NCBI GenBank assembly: GCA_000934385.1
Contig: KN880540.1
Location: 1-64,000 of the forward strand
Length of the DNA: 64,000 bases
Source of the DNA: Cylindrobasidium torrendii FP15055 ss-10
Taxonomy: Eukaryota > Basidiomycota > Agaricomycetes > Agaricales > Physalacriaceae
Direction: 5' to 3'
Shown: in pieces, positions 12,703-23,236 of the stretch
How positions within the stretch are numbered: the first letter of the stretch is position 1
Layout: every line of letters begins with the position of its first letter
Program-made: the position numbers and the translations under genes
The notes under the pieces: model-generated
What the model saw: the letters and a program-made list of their open reading frames with translations, nothing else
What the model was told of the DNA's origin: nothing
Database searches by the model: none

Positions 12703-13781
12703 ATGTCAAGCTTTGAATGTCGATTTCCTGCATTTGTTGTCTTTAGGTTTCTTCTACATAGACTGTACCGACTGTATTGTATTGTTCCTTTGGTACGACT
12801 TCCCTTGACTATAGAATTACATAGATGATATGCACGACTATTATGTCGATGCTACTTTCCATGACATATCCAGATAGAACTGTGCATCGTTCTGAACAGG
12901 GACTCGGATTCCCCACCGGCCACGGCTTTCTTGATTGTCCCGTGAAATCCTTGCATGCCACATAAAAAAAGCAATTATCAGCAGCACTGAAGCCCACCAT
13001 AACGTACATTCGTACCTCACTATATGTACGCATGAGTAACATATCGTTCCTCGAAAAAAAGTTCATTGGAGCTATGGTACCGGCTATAGCAGGTTAGTGA
13101 GTTTGGGCACGCGTTCAATGGTGTAAACTACTTATCCAGATGACAGCTGCGTCGTATGAAGTAGGGTCATGTCAAAAGCAACAGAGAAATCAGGAAGAGC
13201 ACATCAAGCAGTAGTGGTACTTGAAGCTTGTAGTTGGAGACAAGATGTGGCGCGGTGGCTATAACGATCGCGTCCGGATCAACCGCTGAATCAATGCGTT
13301 CCTTTCAAGTTTGGATTGAACAGAACTTGACCAGAAACTACGACATAATAGGCTAGCTGGAATTGCCTGGTGTGTTGAAACTTGAAAAGTACCAAAGCCG
13401 GTGGAATTTGGCCATGTCCGTTGCCTACGTTAGGTTGCCAATTTAAATTGTTGTTGTACTTATGCCTCAGCGACCTACGCACGGCCAAAGCACGACATAC
13501 ACGGCCCGGCATGTCAAGCTACCGCACGCTTGTTGACGTTCACAAGGGAGACCGAGTCAAAGGGCACGTAAACATAACCGAATTCCGAATCATGAATCAG
13601 GGAATCCGACTTTCTTGTCTGGGAAATTGGACGACAGGCGTATCCTGATTCGCACGGCGCGGTCTTATCTCATAGGAACGGTCAACATTCTACCGACTCC
13701 CCTCCTCAAATTATATTATAATACCCCACTGGATGCCTTGAGGCTAAAGGGATCTCTTCTTCCCTCTTCCCACGACGCAAG
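12703..13781. other. intergenic between tandem transporters
   Basis: About 1.1 kb holding the 3' end of transporter 1 and the promoter of transporter 2. An AT-rich TATATTATAATA stretch near 13715 lies about 65 bases before the next ATG and may serve as its TATA region. No gene was found. Confidence 0.45.
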
Positions 13782-15440
13782 ATGGCGAGCGCACTGGGCA
13801 AATCACTCGTGGAGAAGATGCGCATTCCACCGTATGCCATCTGTGCATCGATAGTGTCCATGGGCGGCTTTGTTTTTGGGTGCGTAGACAGGCGTCAGCA
13901 CATTCTCCATGTTGCTGAACAAATTTTACAGCTTTGACACTGGATCCATTGGTGAGCAAACTCTGTTAGTTTGCCCGCCCATCATCCTAACTTGCGTATC
14001 TTAGGTTCGGTCACCGTCATGCAGCAGTTCATAGACACAGTGGGAGAGCTCGACTCGAAGATTGAAGGTCTCTTCGTGTCCATCATCCTCATACCGGCTG
14101 CCATCGTCTCCTTCGGCTCTGGATCTATCTCGGACCGCCTATCCCGCACGTATGCCACCGCCCTAGGATGTTTCGTGTACGGCGCAGGCTCCCTCATCGC
14201 TTGTACCGCCGGGTTAGGCTACCATCACCAAAAGTCTGCGCTTATACAAGCCTTCGTCGGCCGTGCCATCTCTGGCGCTGGAGAAGGGATTTTTCTCAGC
14301 GCTGTCGCTGTCTACGGCATCGAGGTCGCCCCCCAGGACAAACGCGGTCGCATCGGATGCATCATTCAAATCTTCATCTCCACAGGCATCATGGTGGCCT
14401 ACTTCATTTGCTATGGATCAGTAAAAATCCAGAGCTCCGTGTCCTGGCGGCTCCCGTGGATTATCCAGACCATAGTTTGCTTCTCTATGGCGGCCATTGT
14501 TCCATTCCTCCCGCATTCGCCCAGATGGCTCGTTCAAGCCAAGCGGTACGACGAGGCGAAGGCGATGATGCGCAAACTCGGGCTCGACGAGAGAGAGTTG
14601 GTCATCACGGAATCGGAACCAGAGGAGAGGGAGGAACATAGCAAGAGCAAGAGCTGGCAACAATTCAAGTCTGCATTCGCGCCAGAGGTCCGCGGACGCA
14701 CACTTATGGCCTTGTTCATGCTCGGTGTTCAACAACTCAGCGGCATTGACGGTGTTCTCTACTACGCCCCAACGCTTTTCAAGCAAGCCGGGCTCTCGTC
14801 TCAGAGTGCTTCCTTTCTCGCCTCTGGTGTGACTGGAATCGTCAACGTTGTCTTCACCATTGTTGGGCAGATGCTATCGGACAGGTGGGGTCGTCGCCCT
14901 GCACTTATCTTCGGCGGCGTTATCATGGGCGCTGCTATGACCGCTATCGGAGTTCTCTACAGCATCCCCGACCTCCCTTCCGCCGGAAATTGGGCCATCA
15001 TTGTCTTGATCTTCGTCTACTTCGTCCCCTTCGTGCTAACGTGGGCCATCCTCATGCGCATCTGGGTCTCGGAGTCACAACCTCTGCACTCCCGTGCATC
15101 GGTGTCCTCCCTTGCGTTGACAGTGAACTGGATATGCAACTTCATCGTTGCGTTCACCACCCCAATATTCCTCGAGGCATCCCCTTCTGGTCCGTACTTC
15201 TTATGGGCGGCGTGCACTTTGATTGCCGCTCTGGTTTTCGCAGCCTGGCTCCCAGAGACCAAGGGTAAGAGCATCGATGGGGACGAGCAGGACTTGGGGC
15301 TAGACGACAACATTGGCTGGCTAAAGGAGCAGCTACAACGCCCTCCCCTTTCGCGGAGGAGCACATCTCGCACTGTCGTTGCGACAGAGCCAGAGAAAAA
15401 AACCGATATAGAAGGAAAGACCACTTGCGTGGAGGTGTAG
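13782..15440 (+). CDS. MFS sugar transporter 2
   Basis: Model: join(13782..13879,13932..13951,14005..15440), 517 residues. It carries the same sugar-porter motifs as transporter 1 (GFDTGSIG, WGRRP, PHSPRWL, QQLSGIDGVLYYAPT, PETKG) and the same 20-base second exon. The last exons of the two genes are both exactly 1436 bases. Most differences are conservative. Synonymous sites have diverged through the body, but 34 bases near the 3' end are identical (15358-15391 and 12620-12653), which suggests local gene conversion. The two copies may differ in affinity or regulation, which is inference. Confidence 0.92.
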
Positions 15441-16773
15441 ATCATCTCTGCTTCGTTAACGATTTCATTTCTCTCATTCTTGTTCACTCATCCTCAATGT
15501 AGACCTTAGACAGTGTAGAACATATCCTTTCGATTTCCCTTGCGTAGATATCATTTCTGCAAATATCACAGATGTAACGAGTTTATGGAAGTGTCAGCAG
15601 ACTGCTCTGCTGGTTGAGGCCGATAGTTGTACGCGGTGCCAGTAAATCACTTCTGTTTCGGGGCTGATCTGGCCATCAAATACCTTGCAGCGCCGAGACG
15701 GCTTGAGTACAATTTCTCACGCCAGGCGCAGTGGCACACTTACCATTTAGGGTAAATAATGGGCGGACGAACGCCGTTATAGAGAGAAGTGGATAACTTC
15801 GGGCTGCCCGCCACAACGCAAACTCAGGCTGATGTCCACATAATTTACAGGTGGACTTTTCGGACGTGGCTTCCCTGTTACAGTACTTAGCCGCATTCAT
15901 TTGGGTCGCTCGTGCTTCGGTCGTACCGAAGACCAGAAGTTTTCATCTCTATTAGTGCATGTTTCTGCGGACGCAGGTGGAATGCATGAGGAAAGACCGG
16001 CGGCTTCCCCATCTAGATGAGGGCAGTAGTACACGAACTGAACACGCATACACGCGAGTACCGTGCGGTCCATTCAGCTCCATTGCCAGCTCCTAGCGTA
16101 TATTTGTTATATATGGGTACACGCCGATACTGCTACGAGCATTTTGGCCAATAGTATCAGCCCAATCCTGGCCCAATCTCGCCGGACATTGGAGTTTGCC
16201 TTTTGTAAAGTCGGGCTATCGAAGGGACGTTCCCTGATAGAGCCCTCTGAAGCAGTTGTGCGTAAGCGGCCATTCGTGGCATGATCCAGATGGCCAACTT
16301 CATCATTAGCATCGGAGCAACCTCGCAGTGAAGGCTATTGGTCTCTCCGGCGGTATGCCACACGAAATTTTGCTCAAGACGCAAATTTGACCTCCGACCT
16401 ATTGCGCGGCCGGCGCGAGGAGGACCGCACGGAAACGGTTAGACTTGGGTTGGAATACGGCGCGTTAATTTGGTAGTCTAGTGGCATATCGGCACTAGGT
16501 CGTCGAAAGCGGATATGTGCACCGCGAAGATTGGCGTAAACTAAAGACACAGTAAGTGGTACAACAAATGAAGAATATCCTCGCCAAATGTCCCATATAT
16601 CACAAGAAAATAATCAGCAGAGGAGCGGGACGGCGGGGAAATATCTAGACAGTAGAGGGGTATAATGTTTGTCCATGCAAGTCCTCGACGGCGTGCGTCA
16701 CATTCCTACCCGTACTCCCGCGGGTCCATGCACAAGCAGTGTGTGCTTCTGTAATATTCTATGCAGACAGTGT
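15441..16773. other. intergenic, no gene seen
   Basis: About 1.3 kb between two convergent gene ends. Open frames are short and I could not splice them into a conserved product. Confidence 0.4.
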
Positions 16774-17452
16774 TCAGCCTATCTTGTTGAGTGTTTCTTC
16801 GATGCAACGTATGTGCCTCTCTATGTCTATCGACGAGCTCCGCACTCCTGCAAGTGGGGTGGTGTAGAGCTCCCTGTAAGAACACGAGTGAGTCACCAGC
16901 GGTACGCCTACTCGCACAACGGTCCACTCACATCACAATACCATTGGCATCTATGACGAAGCTAGCTCGTTTGGACACAAATCTGTCGAAGAGTCTCGAA
17001 GCACCGAAACTGCTAGCGACGACGTAGTCGGGGTCGCTAAGCAGAGGGAACTGGACTAGGGCATGAACGGCGGGCTCGAAATGTATACGCACAGCGAAGG
17101 CGTACCCTCAGTTTTCGGGAGTTAGCCTGCTCTGCTAGGCTCTTCTGCTTCGATGGACATATGCCGACAACTTGTAACGTTTTGGAGTTCTGGGAGTCGC
17201 GCAATCCTGGGCGGATAGGGTATTGGCCTAAATTTTCCAAAGCGCATGGGTAACTGGACACGCACTTTGCTCGTATAGCTGCATCATGAGCCCCATTTGA
17301 TACGTTGTTGCATTATTTCCGGGGCCCACAAAGAAGAATATGACAAGTGGGGACCCAAAATGGTCAGGATGGAAGTGGAATGTGTTGCCGTTATGGTCAA
17401 CGAGGTCGAACGCTGGCGCTTTGCGTCCTCTGAGGTCCTCTGGATTGACCAT
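16774..17452 (-). CDS. peroxiredoxin Q/BCP-like protein without peroxidatic cysteine
   Basis: Model: join of 17452-17266, 17206-17106, 17050-16932, 16873-16774, 168 residues, the normal PrxQ length. Conserved parts are GRKAPAFDLVDHNGNTF, PLVIFFF, LRDSQNSKTLQVVGI, LRFPLLSDPDYVVASSFGA and FVIDANGIVMELY. PrxQ enzymes reduce peroxides with a cysteine in a PGCT motif after the FFY strand. Here that place reads VGPGNNATTYQM, and no cysteine occurs nearby. All four exons join in frame and the C-terminus is complete, so this looks like a maintained non-catalytic paralogue rather than a decayed gene. The alternative is a wrongly placed intron in exon 1, though no alternative I tried restores the motif. 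Confidence 0.72.
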
Positions 17453-17728
17453 GGAAGTAGATGAAAAGGAAAAAGTCGTGGTGGGAGGATGGCAAGAAAC
17501 TTGGCCGTACTACTGATCTGGGGCACAACCGCCTGATGGTATTCGCCCAGAACCTTCACATTCGTATTGGGTGCCAGGTGTCGTGACCTGGAAGCTGACA
17601 GTGGCAGGATGAGAAGCCTCGGGCTTAGTAGCTATAAGCCCATCGAGTTATGGGCGCAGGCAGGGTGCGCTAGGGTTCAAGATGAGGGTGCGGTCGGCCC
17701 TGAGATCCCGTTTTCTGGGTGGGTCGGT

Positions 17729-18327
17729 TCATAATGACCGGCGAGCGCATAACAGCGTGTGTATAACATCAAATCTTGCCCATGCTGCCGGTCCAATCTC
17801 GAAGTAATCTGCGCAGTGTGCCCCCGAGTATAGGTTCAAGTTTAACGTGTCGCGATCGCGTGGCACTGAGATCGTCAGAATTTCCAAGTCAGCCACACAG
17901 CACAACACATGTGTTATAGATGCAGACGAGATTGTTAGCAACATAAGGCTATCCTGCACCAGCTCTGCGGAATCAAGTTGAATGCTGCCATCGAAACGGA
18001 GGTTGGCTCGGCGATTCTATGTCTTGACTGATAACCTAAGCTAGCAGAGACAATATACAACCCATAGGTCCCCACAAACAGGATGCCTGTGGCTGCTAGG
18101 ACTACTGCTAGTACTTTCCGTAGTGTGCGGTGGCCACGAGTTTGATACACTTCTGAGGACCTGCGTGAACCGTCTTGTCTAGACCCACTGTTAACTCTCA
18201 TAAGGCGCGTTGCATCAAGCTCACAAGAAACAGAGAAAACATAGCGATCCTGCCTGACAACTCCAGCCTCCAAGCGACATCTCTCGCACCACAGACCAGT
18301 GCTTGTTTCCGCGTGGCTATTCATCAT
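17729..18327 (-). CDS. possible small single-pass membrane protein
   Basis: Tentative model: join of 18327-18062 and 17984-17729, 173 residues. After a polar Arg-rich stretch it has one strong transmembrane segment (LRKVLAVVLAATGILFVGTYG), then a region that looks coding (ILTISVPRDRDTLNLNLYSG). The reading frame joins cleanly across an intron of 77 bases, longer than most here. I do not recognise the family. Without the splice the upstream frame alone gives a 157-residue open frame with the same membrane segment but a different tail. Support is moderate to weak. Confidence 0.33.
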
Positions 18328-18346
18328 CCGAAAACGCGAAATAAAT

Positions 18347-18481
18347 TTGAAGTTTTCGAGACCCAGAAATCTTTCTAAAACAAGATGTAAAGGTACAAAA
18401 CACAGCATTGGTCAGCGATTGGTCAGAAAATGCCCATTTCCACACACTTTTAATGAAGTTTCTGGGTTTCGAAAACTTCAA
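18347..18481. repeat. inverted repeat, 135 bp hairpin-forming
   Basis: Arms of 23 bases lie at 18347-18369 and 18459-18481, reverse complements with one mismatch, separated by about 89 AT-rich bases. This could be a small TIR remnant or a transcribed hairpin. No target duplication was found. Confidence 0.6.
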
Positions 18482-18866
18482 GTTTTCACGGTGTTTCGTC
18501 AGCGTATTTGCTGCAGGAAAACAAGCGGTGTTCCGTGGTGTCGTGACTGAGCATGCATGTTTATTTTGTGCGTCGAGTCACGATCACGTTACCGTGTATC
18601 CACCATCAGGCGCTTCAGCGATCGCGTGTTATCGCGAACTTCAATGAAGGCTTTAGCCATGCCTTCATCGTCTGAGTCGACCTCATTTACAACTATACTT
18701 CATGTTGAAGCACATATCTCTCATCTAGTCCTGAGAAATGCGCAGGTTCTTACGTCCTCGGCTGTTGCACCCATGAACATGGTATCATTTAGGTATCATT
18801 ATCTTATCTGATTGGATGTGTAAGCAGAACAACTTGCCTATTACAACCACGACCCAAACAACATTT
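18482..18866. other. upstream region of decarboxylase
   Basis: This is the probable promoter of the decarboxylase. I see no TATA box or other clear element. Confidence 0.4.
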
Positions 18867-20762
18867 ATGGATATTGAGCAGTGAGTATGAAATTGTCAGA
18901 ATTCAATGTGCGTTCGCCAATGATTACGAGATTTCGCAAGGCTGGCTACCAGGCCATCGACCGCATTTGCGACCATTTTTATTCCTTGCGCAACAAGCCG
19001 GTGCAAGCAAGCGTTGAGCCAGGATATCTCAGAGCCTTGATACCGGGTAACTCCAATGCTTACATTTACCAGCACGTAAAAACTGATACTTGTGACTCGA
19101 GATGCCGCCCCGCAGACGGGCGAGGAGTTCGAGAATATTGCAGACGATTACCAAAAGCTAATCGTTCCAGGTTAGTTGTTACTGTCTCACTCTGGTTATT
19201 TCACACCGACACTATACTAGGGCTGACTCACTGGACTCACCCGTCATTCTTCGCTTATTTCCCCACTGCATGCACATTCGAAGGAATCCTTGGGGACCTT
19301 TACTCTTCAAGCGTTGCAAATCCTGGCTTCAACGTAAGCCATCACTTGCGTCTAATTATGTTTCTTGCTACATTCCCTCTAGTGGACTGCTTCTCCCGCT
19401 TGCACCGAACTCGAAGTCATCGTGTTAGACTGGGCAGCAAAACTACTTGGCCTGTCGCCCGCTTTCTACAACGCTTCTGGCGTTGGAGGAGGGTGCATAC
19501 AGGTCACAGCGTCGGACTCCGCTCTTATCGCTACAGTGGCCGCACGTTCTGCATACCAGCGCGATCACCCCGACGCCCGTATGGAGGACCTTGTGTTATA
19601 CACTACCACTCAAACCCACTCACTCGGAGCAAAAGCAGCCCTTGTCTTGGGTCTTCAGTGTAAAATGCTACCCGTTACAAAGGAAGACCGGTTCTCACTG
19701 CGCGGTGAAACGCTTCGCACGCATTTGGACGAGGATATCAAAGCAGGGAAGAGGCCCTTCCTGCTCAGTCAGCACAATCGCTCACATCCGTGTGCTACTC
19801 TGACCGCTACTCAGTTGCTACTGTTGGGACGACTTCTTCTGGGGCTATTGACAACATGCCAGAGATTCGTCAAGTTGGTACATCGCTTTTCTCATATGCC
19901 GTCGCTTAAACTACTGACATCAATGAAAGCTAAAGAGTACCCTACGTTGCGTGTCCACGTCGATGCCGCCTGGGCAGGAGTTGTATTGAGCTGCCCCGAA
20001 CACCGCGAAACCTGCTTTTTGGACGACATCAATGAGTTCGCTGACTCTATCTGTGTTAACTTCCATAAGTGGGGTCTGGTCAACTTCGATGCATCTACAC
20101 TATGGGTGCGGGACCGCAAATACCTCACTGAAGCGCTGGACATCACGCCCATATTCCTCAGAACTGCTCAAAGTACAGCAGGTCCGTCATCTCATGAACC
20201 ATTGCGCTTGATATGACTAGCTCTTGATAGGAACGGTCATTGACTACCGCAACTGGCACCTTTCCCTCGGTCGTCGCTTCCGTTCCCTGAAATTCTGGTT
20301 TGTCCTCCGCAGCTATGGTGTGGAAGGGTTCCAGAGGTATATTCGTCAAGTCCGCATCTTGCTTGCCAGTTAGCATTCAGCTCATGCGCTTGCCAGGGGA
20401 TTGAGCAAAATCAAATATTTGTCAAGCTCGTGGAGAATTCGTCGGTCTTAGAACTCGTCACCCCACCGTCTTTCGCCCTTTCAGTCTTCCGCATCGCCCC
20501 TCGTCCTGAAGGCAAACCACTCACACTTGAGGCTATCAACAGCCTTAACCGCTTCTTTTTCGGCCGCATTTCTGCTCGCAATGACATCTATCTTACTCAA
20601 ACGATGCTGAACGATGTATACTGCATTCGACTTGCGGTGGGTTCGATGCTCACGACGGCGGAAGATATCCAAGGGGCGTTCGACATCATCAAGAAGGAGG
20701 CAGAACTGGCACTTGAAAACTGGAAAATACCGGACACCCTTGCTGCAGGAGGTTCCGTGTAA
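18867..20762 (+). CDS. aromatic L-amino acid decarboxylase (PLP, group II)
   Basis: Model: join(18867..18880,18931..19046,19102..19170,19221..19333,19383..19767,19815..19877,19930..20181,20231..20349,20397..20762), 498 residues, the normal length. It removes CO2 from an aromatic amino acid such as tryptophan, tyrosine or phenylalanine to give the amine. Motifs are [16 protein letters not shown] at the start, [49 protein letters not shown] (PLP-binding Asp) and the Schiff-base lysine in [13 protein letters not shown] (Lys about 300; family usually NPHKW). Exon 1 is only 14 bases and encodes MDIEQ with its neighbour. The gene is complete and converges on the IGPS gene 271 bases away, which favours tryptophan as substrate (inference). 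Confidence 0.93.
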
Positions 20763-21033
20763 AGCAATGCGCGCGACCACATCAATGTATGTACTACCAC
20801 TATCAGTCCGCTGCATATATATGTACAGTGTATTGCACCATGATACAATTGTAACCAACGTTTTGGAAGTCCAGACGCGGGGAAAGCTTGACTGGCTCTG
20901 GACACTGGGTAGCGAGCTTCCTCAGTGTCTTCAATTTTCTGCCTGGCGCTAGATTGTCATTCGTCTAATATACAGTGGTGTGTCGAACATGCAAAGTAAT
21001 TTTTGAATCTTCCCGAAGTTTTGTAATTGTACA

Positions 21034-21876
21034 TCACCACCCCAGTAGTTGAACAATGAATTGACTAACATCCTCAGCTCTCATCAAGGCCTCTCCAATG
21101 AGAACCGCCCTGACACCCTGCTCACGATATGTCTCCACATCGCCTCTGTTCGAGATCCCACTAAGCGCACAGAGCACAATGTCGCGCTCCCTGACCATGT
21201 CCACCAGCCTGCTTGTGGTCCCCATGTCGACCTCAAAGTTGTGGAGGTTCCGGTTGTTCACGCCGATGACCTTCGCACCTAGCTTCACAGCGACCTCCAT
21301 CTCTTTTTCGTTGTTCACTTCAACAAGTGGTTCCATCCCGAGCCCTACGGAGTACTTGTAGAGCCTTTCGAGAGTCTCCTGCTCGAGCATGGCTACAATG
21401 AGTAACACGGTGTCCGCGCCCCATAGTCTTGCTTCCGCGATTTGGTACTCGGTGAGGATAAATTCTTTCCGGAGGATGGCGGGCCTGTCTGGGAGACCGT
21501 CGATAGCTTGTCGTGCTAGCCGCATGTCCAAAAGCGAGCCCTTGAACCAGGTTGGTTCGGTCAGCACAGATATTGTTGATGCTCCAGCCTTAGCATAGGC
21601 AAGAGCCTGCGCAGCAGGATTGATGTCCATCGCGATAGGGCCCTTCGAAGGGCTTGCACGCTTGATTTCTGACATGAGAGATACAGAGGAGGGTGTGGAT
21701 GAAGAAGTGCCGGGGTTGCGCTTCAGACGGTCGACGAACGAAATGAGGGGAGGCGCGAGATTCATGGCCAGATACGCATCGATTTCGTGAGGGCGCGTCC
21801 CGGGAGTAGAAGATGCAATTTCCACATCTTTTCCACGTTGAGCGTATATTTCCAGAAGGATTGAAGGGGCAGACAT
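21034..21876 (-). CDS. standalone indole-3-glycerol-phosphate synthase
   Basis: Single exon, 280 residues from ATG 21876 (an in-frame ATG at 21915 would add 13). It closes 1-(2-carboxyphenylamino)-deoxyribulose-5-phosphate to indole-3-glycerol phosphate in the tryptophan pathway. Catalytic blocks are intact: [20 protein letters not shown] (general-acid Lys), [23 protein letters not shown] and CALSGI. Its closest look is the middle domain of fungal trifunctional TrpC (glutaminase, IGPS, PRAI). The protein starts at the linker sequence [10 protein letters not shown] and stops after QLLGW, with no glutaminase or PRAI coding sequence on either side. It is therefore likely an extra excised copy. 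Convergent with the decarboxylase. Confidence 0.93.
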   Translation of the reverse strand: MSAPSILLEIYAQRGKDVEIASSTPGTRPHEIDAYLAMNLAPPLISFVDRLKRNPGTSSSTPSSVSLMSEIKRASPSKGPIAMDINPAAQALAYAKAGASTISVLTEPTWFKGSLLDMRLARQAIDGLPDRPAILRKEFILTEYQIAEARLWGADTVLLIVAMLEQETLERLYKYSVGLGMEPLVEVNNEKEMEVAVKLGAKVIGVNNRNLHNFEVDMGTTSRLVDMVRERDIVLCALSGISNRGDVETYREQGVRAVLIGEALMRAEDVSQFIVQLLGW

Positions 21877-23236
21877 GATGGGGAGAGTGCGAGATTGATC
21901 GCCGCCGATCAGCATCAGTGGCGCACAGTGATGGGTGGAAGTTGGGATGGGCGTGCATCACAAGAGCGTGTACACAGGTGGGTTGATCTGCTGCTACAAT
22001 ATTGTAGGTCAGCACAAAAAATGTGTCACCCATCTTCACCGTGCTCCACACGGTGCTTTCTGCTCTGTTCAATTCTGCTGGCCCGATTCACTGTATTGTC
22101 TGAACCGCAAACTGGAACGTTTTAGCAGAAGCTGAAGTATGCTTCAAAATGCTTCGCACGTAAGGACTAAGTGCATGTGCTATATAGCGAGTTTATTGGC
22201 CTTTACATCGAGTTTGAAAAGTCCGTTTCGCCAGAATTCAAGTAAATCCACCCTTGTCGATTTTGGTTCATATTTTGGAGGACTCCGGGTGCTGAAATTA
22301 TTGCTTGCATATGAAATCCTCGAGACCTAACAAGTCTCTAGGAAATCATGCAAAAGGACGCCCGAAGGACGCCAAGGGACTAGACAACGCTGACTCGAAG
22401 GGGACGTCTGAATCCCGCCCAGACTCTGCATGTTCTCCGCCTAGTATTCCAAGTCGAGCGGTGTACTCATATTGAACATGCGCTCCCTCCCCTGTAGCTC
22501 CTGCGGCTCGTGGTGGCCAGTGCCACTCACCGCGGAGATTCGGTCCGGAGTGGTTCAATGGTAGCCAGCACGCTGTGAGCACGACCCTCCCTGACGTCGG
22601 GACTCTGTGATGTCGAATTGGCATGCCATGCCCACGACCTCATGAAACAAGGGGTTCATGGACATTGTCGTCACGGGGGGAGGACGCGAGAATGGCGACC
22701 ATTGAACGTTGTGAGTGTCCGTCACAATGTATGTGTCGCACGTTAGTTCCCAGGATTGACAGCGGTAGTGTATGGACCGAAGCCTCCAAGTGAAATATTT
22801 CGCTTGAGAAGAGGAATCCAACTCATTCTTGAGCATTTACCTGTGGCGGCAGCTCCCGGATTGTCGGCAAACTCTCGGTCATTGCTGTTTATGAATTGCC
22901 CGCATGACATGGATGGCATCGTCATGGGGGTCTGTCTGAACGCACCGGGCGGGTTACTTATATAACTCTGCGGCTGCGGATGCGCATCTCTGAATCTCCC
23001 CATCTCCCCAGCATTGCAAGTGCTAGCCTCGCTGCACGGGTCGTTGTGCTTAAACCAACCAACTTGTTAACCCCAGCGATCATCGGCAACCGGACCTTTT
23101 GTCCGGCCGTTGACGTACACAGCCATTCATCGTGTCTCTTGTTTCCAACCACCATTCTGTCGTCGGCCATTTCGACGGCTTTGACTTGATTCTTGTCTGC
23201 CTCGCCATTGGAGCCGCCATATTACGCGCTTGGTCA
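21877..23236. other. intergenic, one unexplained ORF region
   Basis: About 1.36 kb. It is promoter space for IGPS (minus) and the F-box gene (plus). Minus-strand frames around 22556-23003 look mildly protein-like but could not be assembled or named. Confidence 0.4.

Noticed and set aside
19421..20216. The decarboxylase as a broken pseudogene because its reading frame shifts repeatedly
   Set aside because: Splicing with short GT-AG introns restores every family block in one frame of 498 residues.
21590..22072. Minus-strand frame upstream of IGPS as a possible missing glutaminase domain
   Set aside because: Its translation has none of the glutaminase motifs and it overlaps the IGPS N-terminus in another frame.
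22540..22620. A possible tRNA suggested by TGGTTCAATGGTAG, which resembles an A box
   Set aside because: No matching anticodon stem, acceptor stem or GGTTCGANTCC B box follows at the right distance.
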